DNA of 52,938 nt from an uncultured Desulfobacterales bacterium (GCA_938048455.1 CALIUY010000011.1:1-52938), one strand, 5' to 3'. Shown: positions 40,341 through 48,908, counted from the first letter of the stretch. A program made the numbers and translations. The notes: a model not told the origin generated them from the letters alone.

Positions 40341-40985
40341 ATGATCGATCATCTCAATTACATCAAAGAAGCGGTTATCCGCGGCAACCACACCGAAATC
40401 AAGGCCCTGGTGGAAAAAGCCCTGGACGCGGGAGTCGACCCGACGGCCCTGATCAATGACGCGCTGATCGCCGCGATGGACATCGTCGGCCGGGAGTTCG
40501 GGGAAGGCAAAATTTTCGTGCCCGAGATGCTGGTTTCGGCCGTGACCATGAAGGCCGGGCTTGAGGTCGTGAAGATGCGCATCGTCGGAGACGAAAACCG
40601 ATCCCGCGGGACCGTGGTCATGGCGACCGTCAAGGGCGACCTGCACGATATCGGGAAAAATCTCGTCGCGATGATGCTCGAGGGAGCGGGATTCCGCGTG
40701 TTGGATCTCGGCGTGGACTTGAGCGTGGAAAAGCTCATCGACCAGGTGAAGTCGATCCAACCGGAAATCTTGGGGCTTTCGGCGCTGCTCACCACCACCA
40801 TGCCGGAGATGCAGAAGGTCATCCAGGAGCTGCAAACCCAGGGTCTGCGCGACAAGATTAAGGTGATGGTGGGCGGGGCTCCGGTGGATCGCGTCTTCGC
40901 CGAGAAAATCGGTGCGGACGGCTACGGGGCCAACGCCGCCGAGGCCGTCGAACTGGCACGCCGCTTCGTCGCGGAAAGGGCCTGA
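40341..40985 (+). CDS. Methyltransferase corrinoid protein (B12-binding)
   Basis: A 214-residue protein. Residues about 1-85 are the helical cap (YIKEAVIRGNHTEIKALVEKAL then VDPTALINDALIAAMDIVGREFGEG), followed by the Rossmann cobalamin-binding domain with GDLHDIG at 99-105; His102 is the lower axial cobalt ligand. Later SALLTTTMPEM and VGGAPV complete the family pattern. It accepts a methyl group from an MT1 enzyme and donates it to the MtrH-type enzyme. AGGAGG precedes the ATG. It closely resembles the domain fused in the next gene (same motif strings around SALLTTTMPEM), indicating a duplication. Confidence 0.95.
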   Translation: MIDHLNYIKEAVIRGNHTEIKALVEKALDAGVDPTALINDALIAAMDIVGREFGEGKIFVPEMLVSAVTMKAGLEVVKMRIVGDENRSRGTVVMATVKGDLHDIGKNLVAMMLEGAGFRVLDLGVDLSVEKLIDQVKSIQPEILGLSALLTTTMPEMQKVIQELQTQGLRDKIKVMVGGAPVDRVFAEKIGADGYGANAAEAVELARRFVAERA

Positions 40986-41045
40986 ATCCCGGAGGGAATG
41001 CTCACCCCCTGGACTGCGTAGAGGCAAGAAAGGAGCTCTGCGAAT

Positions 41046-42971
41046 ATGACCCGCAAAGAACGAATCCTTGCGGCGATGCGGGGAGAATCGCCCGATGTCC
41101 TGCCTTACTGCCCCCGGATTGATCTCTGGTACAACGCCAACGCCTATCGGGGCACCCTGCCCCAGCGGCATCAGGGGCGAACCGCGGACGAAATCGCCCG
41201 GGCCGAGGGCTGGGCTCTGCATAAGGTCATCCCGGAACTCCTGGAGGTGGTCGATCCCGAGGAAAACGTGACCCGCGGCATCGGTCTCTACAGTCTGAAG
41301 GAGAACGGCTACCGGATCCGTTTCTCGCCCAATGTCCGCCTGGAGGTGAAAACCAGCCGCCGGGGAGACGAGGAAGCCAAACGGGTCGAGTACCACACCC
41401 CGAAGGGCGTCGTAAGCACGGAGGAAGTGATCAACGAGGAGATGCGCCGGGCGGGGGTTTCGATCACCTGGGTGAAGGAGCATGGGATCAAGCGCCCCGA
41501 GGACTATGAGATCTGGGCGTACATCTTCGAGAACATCACCGTCACCCCGGATTACGACCGCTACCGTGCCTGGCAGCAGCGCATCGGGGATGACGGCGTT
41601 GCCGTCATGATGGGGACGTTCTCGGCATCGCCGATTCACCACATTCAACGCGATTTTCTCGACGCCACCGAATTTTTCTTTCATTACCACGACCATCAGA
41701 AAAAGATGCGCCGTCTGGCCGAGGCGATCGGCGGTGTTTATGATCAGATCCTCCGGGTGGTCGCCGATTCGCCGGCGGAGGTGGTGCTCTGGGGGGCCAA
41801 CATTGACGAAATGATCACCTACCCCCCTTACTTTCAGCAGGAATTGCTGCCCTGGCTGCAGAAAGTCTCCGAACATCTCTCCGCGCGGGGCAAGCTCGTG
41901 TTGAGTCACTGCGACGGCGAAAATCAGGGGTTGATCGACCTCATCGCCGATTCGGGGATGCACGTGGCCGAGGCCGTCTGCTGCGCGCCCATGACCAAAG
42001 TGCCGATGGGAACCTACTATGAGCGATGGTGCCGGCCCGACAAGCTGACCATCATGGGAGGGCTGATCCAATCCATGCTCTCGCCGGCAACGGCGACCGT
42101 GGAAGACCTCCAGCATTACCTCGATGACCTTTTTCAAGCGGTCGCCCCGGGAAAACGCTTCATTCTTTCGGTGGCCGACACGACCCCCCCCGACGCCGAT
42201 TTCGATCGGCTGGTCCTGGTCGGGGAGCGGGTGGAAAAGGAAGGCCGGCTTCCGCTGGAGGCCGGATCGGCGCGCCCCCTGAGCGCAGCACAGCTGCAGG
42301 CGGCGGCCGATCTTTTGGCGGCAAAGAGCCCGTCCGAAGAGATCTTCGCCGAAGTTCACGCCGATGTGCTCCAAGGAAACGACGTGGACATTCCGCGGCA
42401 TGTCCGCGACCTGTTGGAACGCGGAATCAAAGCCACCGACATTCTGCAGCGCGGCATGCTCACGGCCATGGAAGTGATCGGCGGGCGTTTCCGGGACGGC
42501 ACGGTTTTCATCCCCGAAGTGCTGCTCTCGGCGCGCGCGATGAACACGGCGTTGGCCGTCCTCGAACCCCATCTGGCGGAGGAGAAAAAACAAGCCGCGG
42601 GCAAGGTTCTGATCGGCACGGTCCGCGGGGACCTTCACGACATCGGCAAAAACATCGTCGCCACCATGTTGCGCGGGGTGGGCTTCGACGTGGTCGATTT
42701 GGGAATCAACATCCCGGTGGAGGACTTCGCCGCCGGCATCGAACAGCACGCCCCCAACATCCTGGGGATGTCCGCCCTGCTCACCACCACGATGCCGGAG
42801 ATGAAGAAGGTGATCGATCTGCTCGTTGCCCGCGGCATCCGTGACCGGGTCAAGGTGATGGTGGGCGGAGCGCCGGTCAACGAGAAGTTCGCGCGCGACA
42901 TCGGGGCCGACGGCTACGCCGCCGATGCCGGATCGGCGGTGGATTTGGCCAAACAACTCGTCCGCCGCTGA
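41046..42971 (+). CDS. URO-D-type methyltransferase fused to a corrinoid-binding domain
   Basis: A 641-residue two-part protein. Residues 1-400 form a URO-D barrel (KERILAAMRGESPDVLPYCP; HCDGENQGLIDLIADSGMHVAEAVCCAP at about 288-315; MGGLIQSMLSP). HCDGE places a cysteine inside the His motif that the 39249 protein lacks. Residues about 425-641 are a corrinoid protein: helical cap and GDLHDIG (528-534; His531 as axial ligand), with SALLTTTMPEM and VGGAPV. MT1 and its corrinoid carrier are usually separate, so the fusion places donor and acceptor in one chain. AAGGAGC precedes the ATG. It precedes the MtrH-type gene by 35 bases. Substrate unknown. Confidence 0.92.
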   Translation: MTRKERILAAMRGESPDVLPYCPRIDLWYNANAYRGTLPQRHQGRTADEIARAEGWALHKVIPELLEVVDPEENVTRGIGLYSLKENGYRIRFSPNVRLEVKTSRRGDEEAKRVEYHTPKGVVSTEEVINEEMRRAGVSITWVKEHGIKRPEDYEIWAYIFENITVTPDYDRYRAWQQRIGDDGVAVMMGTFSASPIHHIQRDFLDATEFFFHYHDHQKKMRRLAEAIGGVYDQILRVVADSPAEVVLWGANIDEMITYPPYFQQELLPWLQKVSEHLSARGKLVLSHCDGENQGLIDLIADSGMHVAEAVCCAPMTKVPMGTYYERWCRPDKLTIMGGLIQSMLSPATATVEDLQHYLDDLFQAVAPGKRFILSVADTTPPDADFDRLVLVGERVEKEGRLPLEAGSARPLSAAQLQAAADLLAAKSPSEEIFAEVHADVLQGNDVDIPRHVRDLLERGIKATDILQRGMLTAMEVIGGRFRDGTVFIPEVLLSARAMNTALAVLEPHLAEEKKQAAGKVLIGTVRGDLHDIGKNIVATMLRGVGFDVVDLGINIPVEDFAAGIEQHAPNILGMSALLTTTMPEMKKVIDLLVARGIRDRVKVMVGGAPVNEKFARDIGADGYAADAGSAVDLAKQLVRR

Positions 42972-43006
42972 AGCGGGCTTGGCGAAGGCGCAGGAGGAAA
43001 CGGGCG

Positions 43007-43807
43007 ATGCTGATCGTCGGGGAGTTGATCAACGCCAGCCGGAGCAAGATCCGGGAGCTTCTGGAAAAGCAAGATGGCCACGCCTTGGCCCAGGTGGCCC
43101 GGGACCAGAAGGAGCATGGGGCGGACTACATCGATGTCAACGCCGGCGTCTTTGTCGGCCGGGAAGCCGAACTGTTGAAATGGATGGTGGAAACCGTGCA
43201 GGCCGCCGTGGAGGCTCCCTGCTGCATCGACAGCCCCGACCCGCAGGCGATCGCCGCCGCACTCGCCGTCCACAAAGGCACGGCGATGATCAACTCCATT
43301 TCCCTCGAAAAGGAGCGTTTCGACCGGCTGATTCCTCTCGTCGCCGAATCCCGGAGCAAAGTCGTCGCCCTGTGCATGAGCGACGAGGGCATGCCCGAAA
43401 CGGCCGAGCAACGGCTGCGCATCGCCGACAAGCTGGTCAACGCCCTGGCCCGGCGGGGGCTCCCCGCGGAGCACATTTACGTCGACCCGCTGGTGCAGCC
43501 GGTATCCACCAACAACGTTTTCGGACGTGAGTTTCTCCTGGCGGTCGAGCGCATCGGGCAGACGTTTCCCGGCGTCCACACGATCTGCGGCCTTTCCAAC
43601 ATCTCTTTCGGCCTTCCCCAGCGGAAGTTCCTCAACCAGACCTTCATGGTGATGGCCATCGCCCGAGGTTTGGACAGCGCCATCGTCAATCCCCTCGATG
43701 GCCGCATGATGGCCTGCATCCAAACCGCCGAGACCCTGATGGGCCGGGACCCTTACTGCATGGCCTACCTCAAGTCTTTCCGTTCCGGGAAACTTCCCCC
43801 TTCGTGA
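43007..43807 (+). CDS. Methyltetrahydrofolate-corrinoid methyltransferase (MtrH/AcsE type)
   Basis: A 266-residue TIM-barrel of the pterin-binding superfamily: VGELINASRSKI start, EHGADYIDVNAGVFVG (about 38-53), PCCIDSPDPQAI, TAMINSISLEK and CGLSNISFGLPQRKFLNQTF. It resembles MtrH/MtgA enzymes that transfer the methyl group from the corrinoid protein to tetrahydrofolate. That would feed the methyl group into one-carbon metabolism (acetyl-CoA pathway or oxidation). GGAGGAAA precedes the ATG. Its stop TGA abuts the stop of the convergent LarA gene exactly (TGATCA), so the two share no spacer. Confidence 0.92.
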   Translation: MLIVGELINASRSKIRELLEKQDGHALAQVARDQKEHGADYIDVNAGVFVGREAELLKWMVETVQAAVEAPCCIDSPDPQAIAAALAVHKGTAMINSISLEKERFDRLIPLVAESRSKVVALCMSDEGMPETAEQRLRIADKLVNALARRGLPAEHIYVDPLVQPVSTNNVFGREFLLAVERIGQTFPGVHTICGLSNISFGLPQRKFLNQTFMVMAIARGLDSAIVNPLDGRMMACIQTAETLMGRDPYCMAYLKSFRSGKLPPS

Positions 43808-45091
43808 TCACACGGCGCGATGGAGCGGGATGACGTAGGGACCTTCCGGGATCACCGCCAACCGCGGATCCCCGTGGCGGGCGGTGCTCTCCCGAATCGC
43901 CTGCTCTACCGACGCCACCGGCGTCACCCCGCAATCGGCCAGATCTCCACGGTTCAGGCCGGAGCTGTAAAGCTGGATGCGAACCTGATGCAGCGCTTTG
44001 GCGAGCATCTGGGTCTGCCATTCGTCGATCCGCGCCAGATTCCGTTTCATGATTTCCTTCACAAATTCGTGATACCCCAACCGGTTCAACATTCGCTGGG
44101 CTTCAACGAATTCCGGGCTGCCCATGCCTTCCGAGCACTCGCTGGCAATGATCAAAGTTCCTCCCGGCTCGAGGATATCGAGCGCCCCCACCATGCCCTT
44201 GATCGTCTGGTAAAAGGTCCGATCCAGCGGATAGCCGGCGGCGCTCGTGACCACCGTCCGGAAGCGCCGGGCAACCGGCACTTCGGCATAAGGACGAATA
44301 AAGGCGACCGCCTCGGCATGGCTTGCTTGAATCTCCCCGAAGTTGACAAAGCTGATTTTTCGTTGCTCGTCGATCACGACATTCAAGGCGTGGATTTCGC
44401 CAATGACCCGGAGCACTTCCATCTGGGCTTCGTGGATCGGATTGCCGTCGATGACACAGTTCGTCGCCAAGGGGTGATTCAGGATGCCCGCGGCATGAAG
44501 CCGAAAGATGGTGTCACAGTGGGCGACCCCCGGAACGACCAGTTTGCGCCCCCCGGAATACCCGGCCATGAAATGCGGCTCGACCAAGCCCACGACCAGG
44601 CGCAGGTCGGCTTCCACGAAACGCCGATCGATCAGGATCGGAATACCGGAGGTGGTCTGCCCGAGATCAACGTGGGCTGCACGGTCGCGGGCGAAGTGAT
44701 TGGCGACCGGAATCGAGTTGAGGATGAAGTCCGATCCGATGATCTCGCGCAGCTCTTCCCCTTCATTGGGTCGATGCAGACCGGTCGCCACCAGGATCAA
44801 AATGTCTTTCCTCTGCATCCCGGCGGACAGAAGGCCATCGATGAGGGGCGGCAGCAACTGAGCATGCGGAACGGGGCGGGTGATGTCACAGATCAGGATG
44901 CAGGCCGATTTCCGTCCTTCGGCCAGTTTGGGAAGCGAACGGCCGGAGGAGGGCGATCGCAAAGCCTCCTGGATCCTCGAAGCCGGGTCTTTGAGGAGCG
45001 GCATGGGCGGCTTGCGCACCACGGTCACCTCCAGGTCCTCCGGCAGATGAAGGGGCAAACGCCCCCGTCCGTAAAGCAAGTAGGTTTCCAT
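43808..45091 (-). CDS. larA: Nickel-dependent lactate racemase family protein (LarA type)
   Basis: A 427-residue protein with the complete LarA site: ILICDITRPVPH (about 66-76, substrate and cofactor pocket), LHRPNEG (His106), EPHFMAGYSGGRKLVVPG (His173, Lys183) and FRLH (His199). These match positions His108, His174, Lys184 and His200 of the characterised Lactobacillus enzyme nearly one to one, with Lys-x15-His. It should use the nickel-pincer nucleotide to epimerise an alpha-hydroxy acid. The acid need not be lactate, since this superfamily includes other short hydroxy-acid racemases. GAGGAGG precedes the ATG. It is cotranscribed on the minus strand after the MetH-activation-like gene (14-base gap). 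Confidence 0.92.
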   Translation of the reverse strand: METYLLYGRGRLPLHLPEDLEVTVVRKPPMPLLKDPASRIQEALRSPSSGRSLPKLAEGRKSACILICDITRPVPHAQLLPPLIDGLLSAGMQRKDILILVATGLHRPNEGEELREIIGSDFILNSIPVANHFARDRAAHVDLGQTTSGIPILIDRRFVEADLRLVVGLVEPHFMAGYSGGRKLVVPGVAHCDTIFRLHAAGILNHPLATNCVIDGNPIHEAQMEVLRVIGEIHALNVVIDEQRKISFVNFGEIQASHAEAVAFIRPYAEVPVARRFRTVVTSAAGYPLDRTFYQTIKGMVGALDILEPGGTLIIASECSEGMGSPEFVEAQRMLNRLGYHEFVKEIMKRNLARIDEWQTQMLAKALHQVRIQLYSSGLNRGDLADCGVTPVASVEQAIRESTARHGDPRLAVIPEGPYVIPLHRAV

Positions 45092-45105
45092 GGAGGCCTC
45101 CTCTC

Positions 45106-45846
45106 TCAGTGCCGCACTCCGTAATCCTCGGCTTTCTGCGGATCGAAGGCCGCTTTTCGGCTGTCGCAGCGTTCCCGGGGGCAGAGTTGGCAGCTGAGAA
45201 ACGTCGTCGCGGTGGGAAAATAGACGCCGGAGACGGACTTGCGGGGAAGGATCAGAAAGTTCTCGGTCAGTCGGACCCCCAGGGCCGCTTCCACACCGGA
45301 GAGCAAACGAAAGAGCGGTTGCTGTTGTTCGATCGGCCAGTCTGGCAGCGACCCCGGCGTCATGGAGGAGATCTTCTCCAGAGCGAAGGCGGCGCGAAGT
45401 TCTCTCTCGAAGCGATTTCGGGCTTCCCTCAGGATCAAGTTCATGATCTGATCCAGAAGGTATTTTTCGAGGAGGTCGGCACTTTCGGAGATCATTTCGT
45501 CCGCGGCTTCTCCGAGGGTCAGAAGGAAAGGGAATACCCGGCCGACCGGGTCAAGGTTGCGGCGGAGAACTCGGCTTTGGAGAACGACCCCGTGGATCAC
45601 CACTTCCTCGTCCCGCTTTTCATCGATGAAGCCGACCCGGAAAGCCGCCCGGGGAAATACCGCCGCTTGGGCCTTTTCGATCAAGCGCTGCAAAAGAGGC
45701 TGATCCCCGAAATGCAATCGTCTGGCTGCCGTTTCAGGCTGAAGGGCGATGCCGGCAAAAGACAGAAGGTGCACGACGTCTTTCTTTTCCTCCTGGGGAC
45801 TGACGGTCAGCGATCCATCATATCCCAGCAGACCCAAAACAGGCAA
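45106..45846 (-). CDS. Vitamin B12-dependent methionine synthase activation-domain-like protein
   Basis: A 246-residue protein whose C-terminal third (about 170-246) shows the MetH activation-domain-like signature: LTENFLILPRKSVSGVYFP, then CQLCPRERCDSRK with four cysteines. The middle (GRVFPFLLTLGEAADEMISESADLLEKYLLDQI) is helical. In MetH this domain binds S-adenosylmethionine for reductive methylation of cob(II)alamin. Free relatives near corrinoid methyltransferases probably serve the same repair. The start is uncertain: a TTG at 45846 has no clear ribosome site and lies inside an inverted repeat. It is divergent from the RACE gene and precedes larA. Confidence 0.8.
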   Translation of the reverse strand: MPVLGLLGYDGSLTVSPQEEKKDVVHLLSFAGIALQPETAARRLHFGDQPLLQRLIEKAQAAVFPRAAFRVGFIDEKRDEEVVIHGVVLQSRVLRRNLDPVGRVFPFLLTLGEAADEMISESADLLEKYLLDQIMNLILREARNRFERELRAAFALEKISSMTPGSLPDWPIEQQQPLFRLLSGVEAALGVRLTENFLILPRKSVSGVYFPTATTFLSCQLCPRERCDSRKAAFDPQKAEDYGVRH

Positions 45847-45879
45847 TCACCGGTCGTTGAAGACCCGGCCTGTTTGGGG
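45833..45879. promoter_or_regulatory. Inverted repeat between MetH-activation-like and RACE genes
   Basis: CCCAAAACAGGC (45833-45844) and GCCTGTTTGGGG (45868-45879) are complementary in 11 of 12 positions, with a 23-base spacer in a divergent intergenic gap of only 47 bases. It may be an operator or RNA structure controlling both genes; the left arm covers the presumed TTG start. Confidence 0.4.
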
Positions 45880-45893
45880 AGATTCCACAGGCG

Positions 45894-47540
45894 ATGAACC
45901 GGGACCGGATTCGAATCGAAATCGATCACCGCCTTCTTGATGTCGAAAGCGGCGCAACCCTCATGGAGGCGCTGATCGCCGGCGGCGAGATGATCCGGGC
46001 CGACTGCGGGGGCCGCGGCCGATGCGGGAAATGCGTCGTCCAGGTGGATCGCCCGACTCCGGCTTCGATTTCCGCGCCGGGGGAAACGGAACGGATCCTG
46101 CTCGGTGAGGAAAAACTGAACCTCGGCCTGCGTCTTGCCTGCTGCACCCACGTGCTGGGGGACATCCTCGTCAGCGTGCCGGAATCCAGTCGGCTTTCGG
46201 CCGAAGTTTTGCCGAAGGCTCCGATTCTTTTTCCGCCCTCCGCAAGGGATTCCGCTCCCGGAAAACGGCCTTCGCCCTCCGGCGGACACGGGATCGCCGT
46301 CGATTTGGGCACCACCACGATTGCCCTCTACTTGTGCGACCTTTCCGCCGGCACCGTCCTGGGTTCGACATCGGCCCGCAACCTTCAGAGCCTTTTCGGC
46401 GAGGATGTCATCAGCCGCATCGGAGCCGTCATGACCCGGCGCGAAGGCCTCCGGCGTTTGCAAGTGCTGGCGGCGAAGACGATCGACTGGGCCGCGACCG
46501 CCTTGAGTCATCGCTTGCAGATCGATCCGCGACGACTCGAATCGGCCGTCGTGGTCGGCAACAGCACGATGATCCATTTGCTGCTCGGAGAAGATCCTTC
46601 TTCGATCGGCGTGTTCCCGTATACCCCCCGCTTCACCGCCGCTCAGATGCGGCGAGGCGACCGCATCGGCCTCAACTTCAATCCCGACATTCAGGTTCAA
46701 AGCTTTCCGCTCATCAGCGGGTTTCTCGGCGCCGACCTGGTCGCCGCCGCTCTGGCGGTGGATTTCCCTTCTCTATCCCCCGGATCGCTCTTGGTGGACA
46801 TCGGCACGAACGGCGAAATTATCCTGAAAACGAAGGAGGGGTTCGCCGCCGCCTCCTGCGCCACGGGCCCGGCGCTGGAGGGAGCTGCCATCCGGCACGG
46901 CATGCACGCCGTTTCCGGCGCCATAGACTCCGTGCGCTTCAACGGCGATACGCGGCGTCTCGAGTGGAGGCTGATCCAGCAAAACCCACAAAACCATCAA
47001 CCTCCCTCGGGGATTTGCGGCTCGGGGGTCATCAGCATCATCGCCGAATTGCTGCGGGCCGGAGTCCTTCTCCCCAACGGGAGTTACAACCGCGATTTTG
47101 ATTCTCCCTGCCTGCATCAGGGCCCCGGAGGAACGCTCGCCTTCGAGATCGTCCCTGAAGCAATCGCGCGCGGAGGAAAGGCGATCGTTCTGACTCAGGC
47201 GGATGTGCGTGCCGTGCAGTTGGCCAAGGGGGCCTTGCGGACCGGAATCGAGCTGTTGTGCAGGGAACACGGCTTCGAGCGCCCCAGCCGGATTCTTCTC
47301 GCCGGCTCTTTCGGCAGCTCCATCCAAACGGCCGATGCCTTGAGGATCGGCATGTTCCCGGAAATCTCTGAAGCGGAGATTGAATGCGTAGGAAACGCGG
47401 CGGGCCGGGGCGCCATTCTCGGCTTATGCCATCCGGCCTGCTTCGACGCCGCACACGAACTGGCTTCCTGCACCCGGGTCTTCGATCTGGCCGCCCACCC
47501 CGACTTTCAAAAGACCTTCATCGCCAATCTCTCGTTTTGA
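45894..47540 (+). CDS. Corrinoid activation protein (RACE, 2Fe-2S ferredoxin plus ASKHA ATPase)
   Basis: A 548-residue protein. Residues 1-95 form a plant-type 2Fe-2S ferredoxin with Cys38, Cys44, Cys47 (ADCGGRGRCGKC) and Cys83 or Cys84 (LACC). Residues about 130-530 are the DUF4445/ASKHA ATPase: IAVDLGTTTIALYL (about 132-145), VVGNSTMIHLLLG, LLVDIGTNGEI (about 299-309) and RILLAGSFGSS (about 465-475). RACE proteins use ATP to drive uphill electron transfer that reduces inactive Co(II) corrinoids to Co(I). AGGCG precedes the ATG. Single-strand spacing is divergent from the MetH-activation-like gene, so both repair factors share a control region. Confidence 0.93.
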   Translation: MNRDRIRIEIDHRLLDVESGATLMEALIAGGEMIRADCGGRGRCGKCVVQVDRPTPASISAPGETERILLGEEKLNLGLRLACCTHVLGDILVSVPESSRLSAEVLPKAPILFPPSARDSAPGKRPSPSGGHGIAVDLGTTTIALYLCDLSAGTVLGSTSARNLQSLFGEDVISRIGAVMTRREGLRRLQVLAAKTIDWAATALSHRLQIDPRRLESAVVVGNSTMIHLLLGEDPSSIGVFPYTPRFTAAQMRRGDRIGLNFNPDIQVQSFPLISGFLGADLVAAALAVDFPSLSPGSLLVDIGTNGEIILKTKEGFAAASCATGPALEGAAIRHGMHAVSGAIDSVRFNGDTRRLEWRLIQQNPQNHQPPSGICGSGVISIIAELLRAGVLLPNGSYNRDFDSPCLHQGPGGTLAFEIVPEAIARGGKAIVLTQADVRAVQLAKGALRTGIELLCREHGFERPSRILLAGSFGSSIQTADALRIGMFPEISEAEIECVGNAAGRGAILGLCHPACFDAAHELASCTRVFDLAAHPDFQKTFIANLSF

Positions 47541-47560
47541 CGATTGTATAGAGGGAGGAT

Positions 47561-47733
47561 TCGGCTCCACGGCCCTACAGCGGTGCACCGGCAGGTCCTC
47601 GGCGGGAAGACCGGGATCGAGGAGATCGAAAAGGAACCCGCCGCTGCAGAGCCGCCCTCTTTCCCGCCGCTCGCCTTCCTCGTGCGCCTCCGCAGCGCGT
47701 CACGCACCTCCCAGGTGCTCCACCGAAATCGCC
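47561..47733 (+). pseudogene. Doubly deleted relic of the glutaredoxin/radical-SAM-like gene
   Basis: Coding 5'-3' on the plus strand, the stretch encodes RLHGPTAVHRQVLGGKTGIE followed by EIE, matching residues about 158-180 of the intact protein at 32053-32910 (LHGPPEVHRKALGG then KAGIEEIE). It then jumps to PPSFPPLAFLVRLRSASRTS, matching the C-terminal PPGSLVRHRSAARS stretch (about 260-272). A one-base insertion near 47720 spoils the frame before the end. The first 157 residues and the middle 80 are gone, and similarity at the DNA level is strong. It lies 21 bases after the RACE stop, flanking the cluster on the opposite side from the intact copy. Confidence 0.8.
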
Positions 47734-47859
47734 GCCGGACCGGCTTGAACCGCAGGGGCTCCCACGACGCGGGAAGCAACCCCCTCGTCCCCTCAGGACG
47801 TCTTTCGGTCTGAACCCTGCGATCGAGTCGTCGCGGTCCGGGACAACCGCCGGCATCGT

Positions 47860-48888
47860 TCAGCGGGTGGAAGGGCACCCTCTTTTCTGATGGGCGATGA
47901 TTTTGCTGGCGGTCGTGATGATGAGAGATCTGATCCTCTCGGGCTTCAGGATCCTGAAACACTCACCGAACGAGAGCAGCCAGGCGATCGCCTCTTCGGC
48001 CGAAGCCACCGTCAGACTCACCCTCACACGATCTCTCGAGCACGAGCGGATCTTCTGGTCTTTCGACCACCTCCTTTCGGATACATACTTCGCGGCCCAG
48101 CCCCGGAATTCGACCTCGATCCGTTGCGGTTTTTCCCGGATGATCCCGAAGCCGTCTTTGTAGAGCCCTTCGAAGTCAAAACCTCCAGCGGGGCGGCAGT
48201 GGACATCGGTCAACTCGACCTTCCGGATGCGGTGGATCGCCAGCAGCGGATCGTACGCCGATCGCCTCACCCTCGCATTCCGGGTCTCGGCACGCCGGGC
48301 CGCCACGTAGAGGCAATCACGGAAGGAAAAGATCTTGAGCGGCTCGATGGGATATTCCTTGAGCACGCCGTCATGGGCCGGTCGATAGAGCACGCGACAG
48401 ACCCGATGCTCCTCCATGGCCTGCCGCAAGCGGCGGATCGTCTCCTCATGTGACCGGTAGTCGATCGCCCCGAACGGCAATACCCCGAAGGTCTCCCGAA
48501 ACTCCAGCCGGCCACCCGAAGAATCGGCGCCGCTCTTCTCGATTCCGCGTTGGGCCTCCTGGAGCAGCGCCGGTCCGAGCAAGTGCTCCGCAAACGCCTG
48601 GCACATGCGAAGCGTCAGCAGCTCCGACGACGTCAGAGGCAGGGCGGGCCCGCTCAGCCATCTTTTTTTCAGCCGGAAGTATTTCCTTCGCTCCCGGGTC
48701 ATTTCCTCGATTTCCACGCTGTAGGCCCTGCGGATGTCGCCGATCAGCCGGAGCACCGTCTGCTTCGAGCAGCCCAGATGGCGCGCGAGGTCGGTCAAGG
48801 AATGGCTCTCCTTGGAAAAGAGAAGTCGGGCAAAGAGGCTCACGAGCTTTTCGCCGTAGCTGCGATAACTATTTATTTTTGCAGCCAA
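47860..48888 (-). CDS. WYL-domain transcriptional regulator
   Basis: A 342-residue regulator. An HTH (about 15-60, KESHSLTDLARHLGCSKQTVLRLIGDIRR) is followed by a helical linker and a WYL-type sensory domain (about 145-235, with CRVLYRPAHDGVLKEYPIEPLKIFSFRDCLYVAARR), and a C-terminal WCX-like extension. WYL regulators often sit in defence islands and are thought to sense nucleic acid. The start TTG at 48888 overlaps one arm of an inverted repeat and has a weak ribosome site, so the start may be further inside. It is divergent from the tandem-AAA gene (86-base gap). Confidence 0.9.
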   Translation of the reverse strand: MAAKINSYRSYGEKLVSLFARLLFSKESHSLTDLARHLGCSKQTVLRLIGDIRRAYSVEIEEMTRERRKYFRLKKRWLSGPALPLTSSELLTLRMCQAFAEHLLGPALLQEAQRGIEKSGADSSGGRLEFRETFGVLPFGAIDYRSHEETIRRLRQAMEEHRVCRVLYRPAHDGVLKEYPIEPLKIFSFRDCLYVAARRAETRNARVRRSAYDPLLAIHRIRKVELTDVHCRPAGGFDFEGLYKDGFGIIREKPQRIEVEFRGWAAKYVSERRWSKDQKIRSCSRDRVRVSLTVASAEEAIAWLLSFGECFRILKPERIRSLIITTASKIIAHQKRGCPSTR

Positions 48889-48894
48889 TAGTTA
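48866..48894. promoter_or_regulatory. Inverted repeat at the start of the WYL gene
   Basis: TAACTAT (48866-48872) and ATAGTTA (48888-48894) are perfectly complementary with a 15-base spacer, overlapping the WYL start. It fits a self-regulating operator of a dimeric regulator. Confidence 0.45.
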
Positions 48895-48908
48895 AAACCC
48901 GGTCTTGC

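Noticed and set aside
39498-42956. Open frame of about 1150 codons antisense to the methyltransferase genes
   Set aside because: Same reason: the plus strand encodes URO-D and corrinoid proteins with intact motifs.
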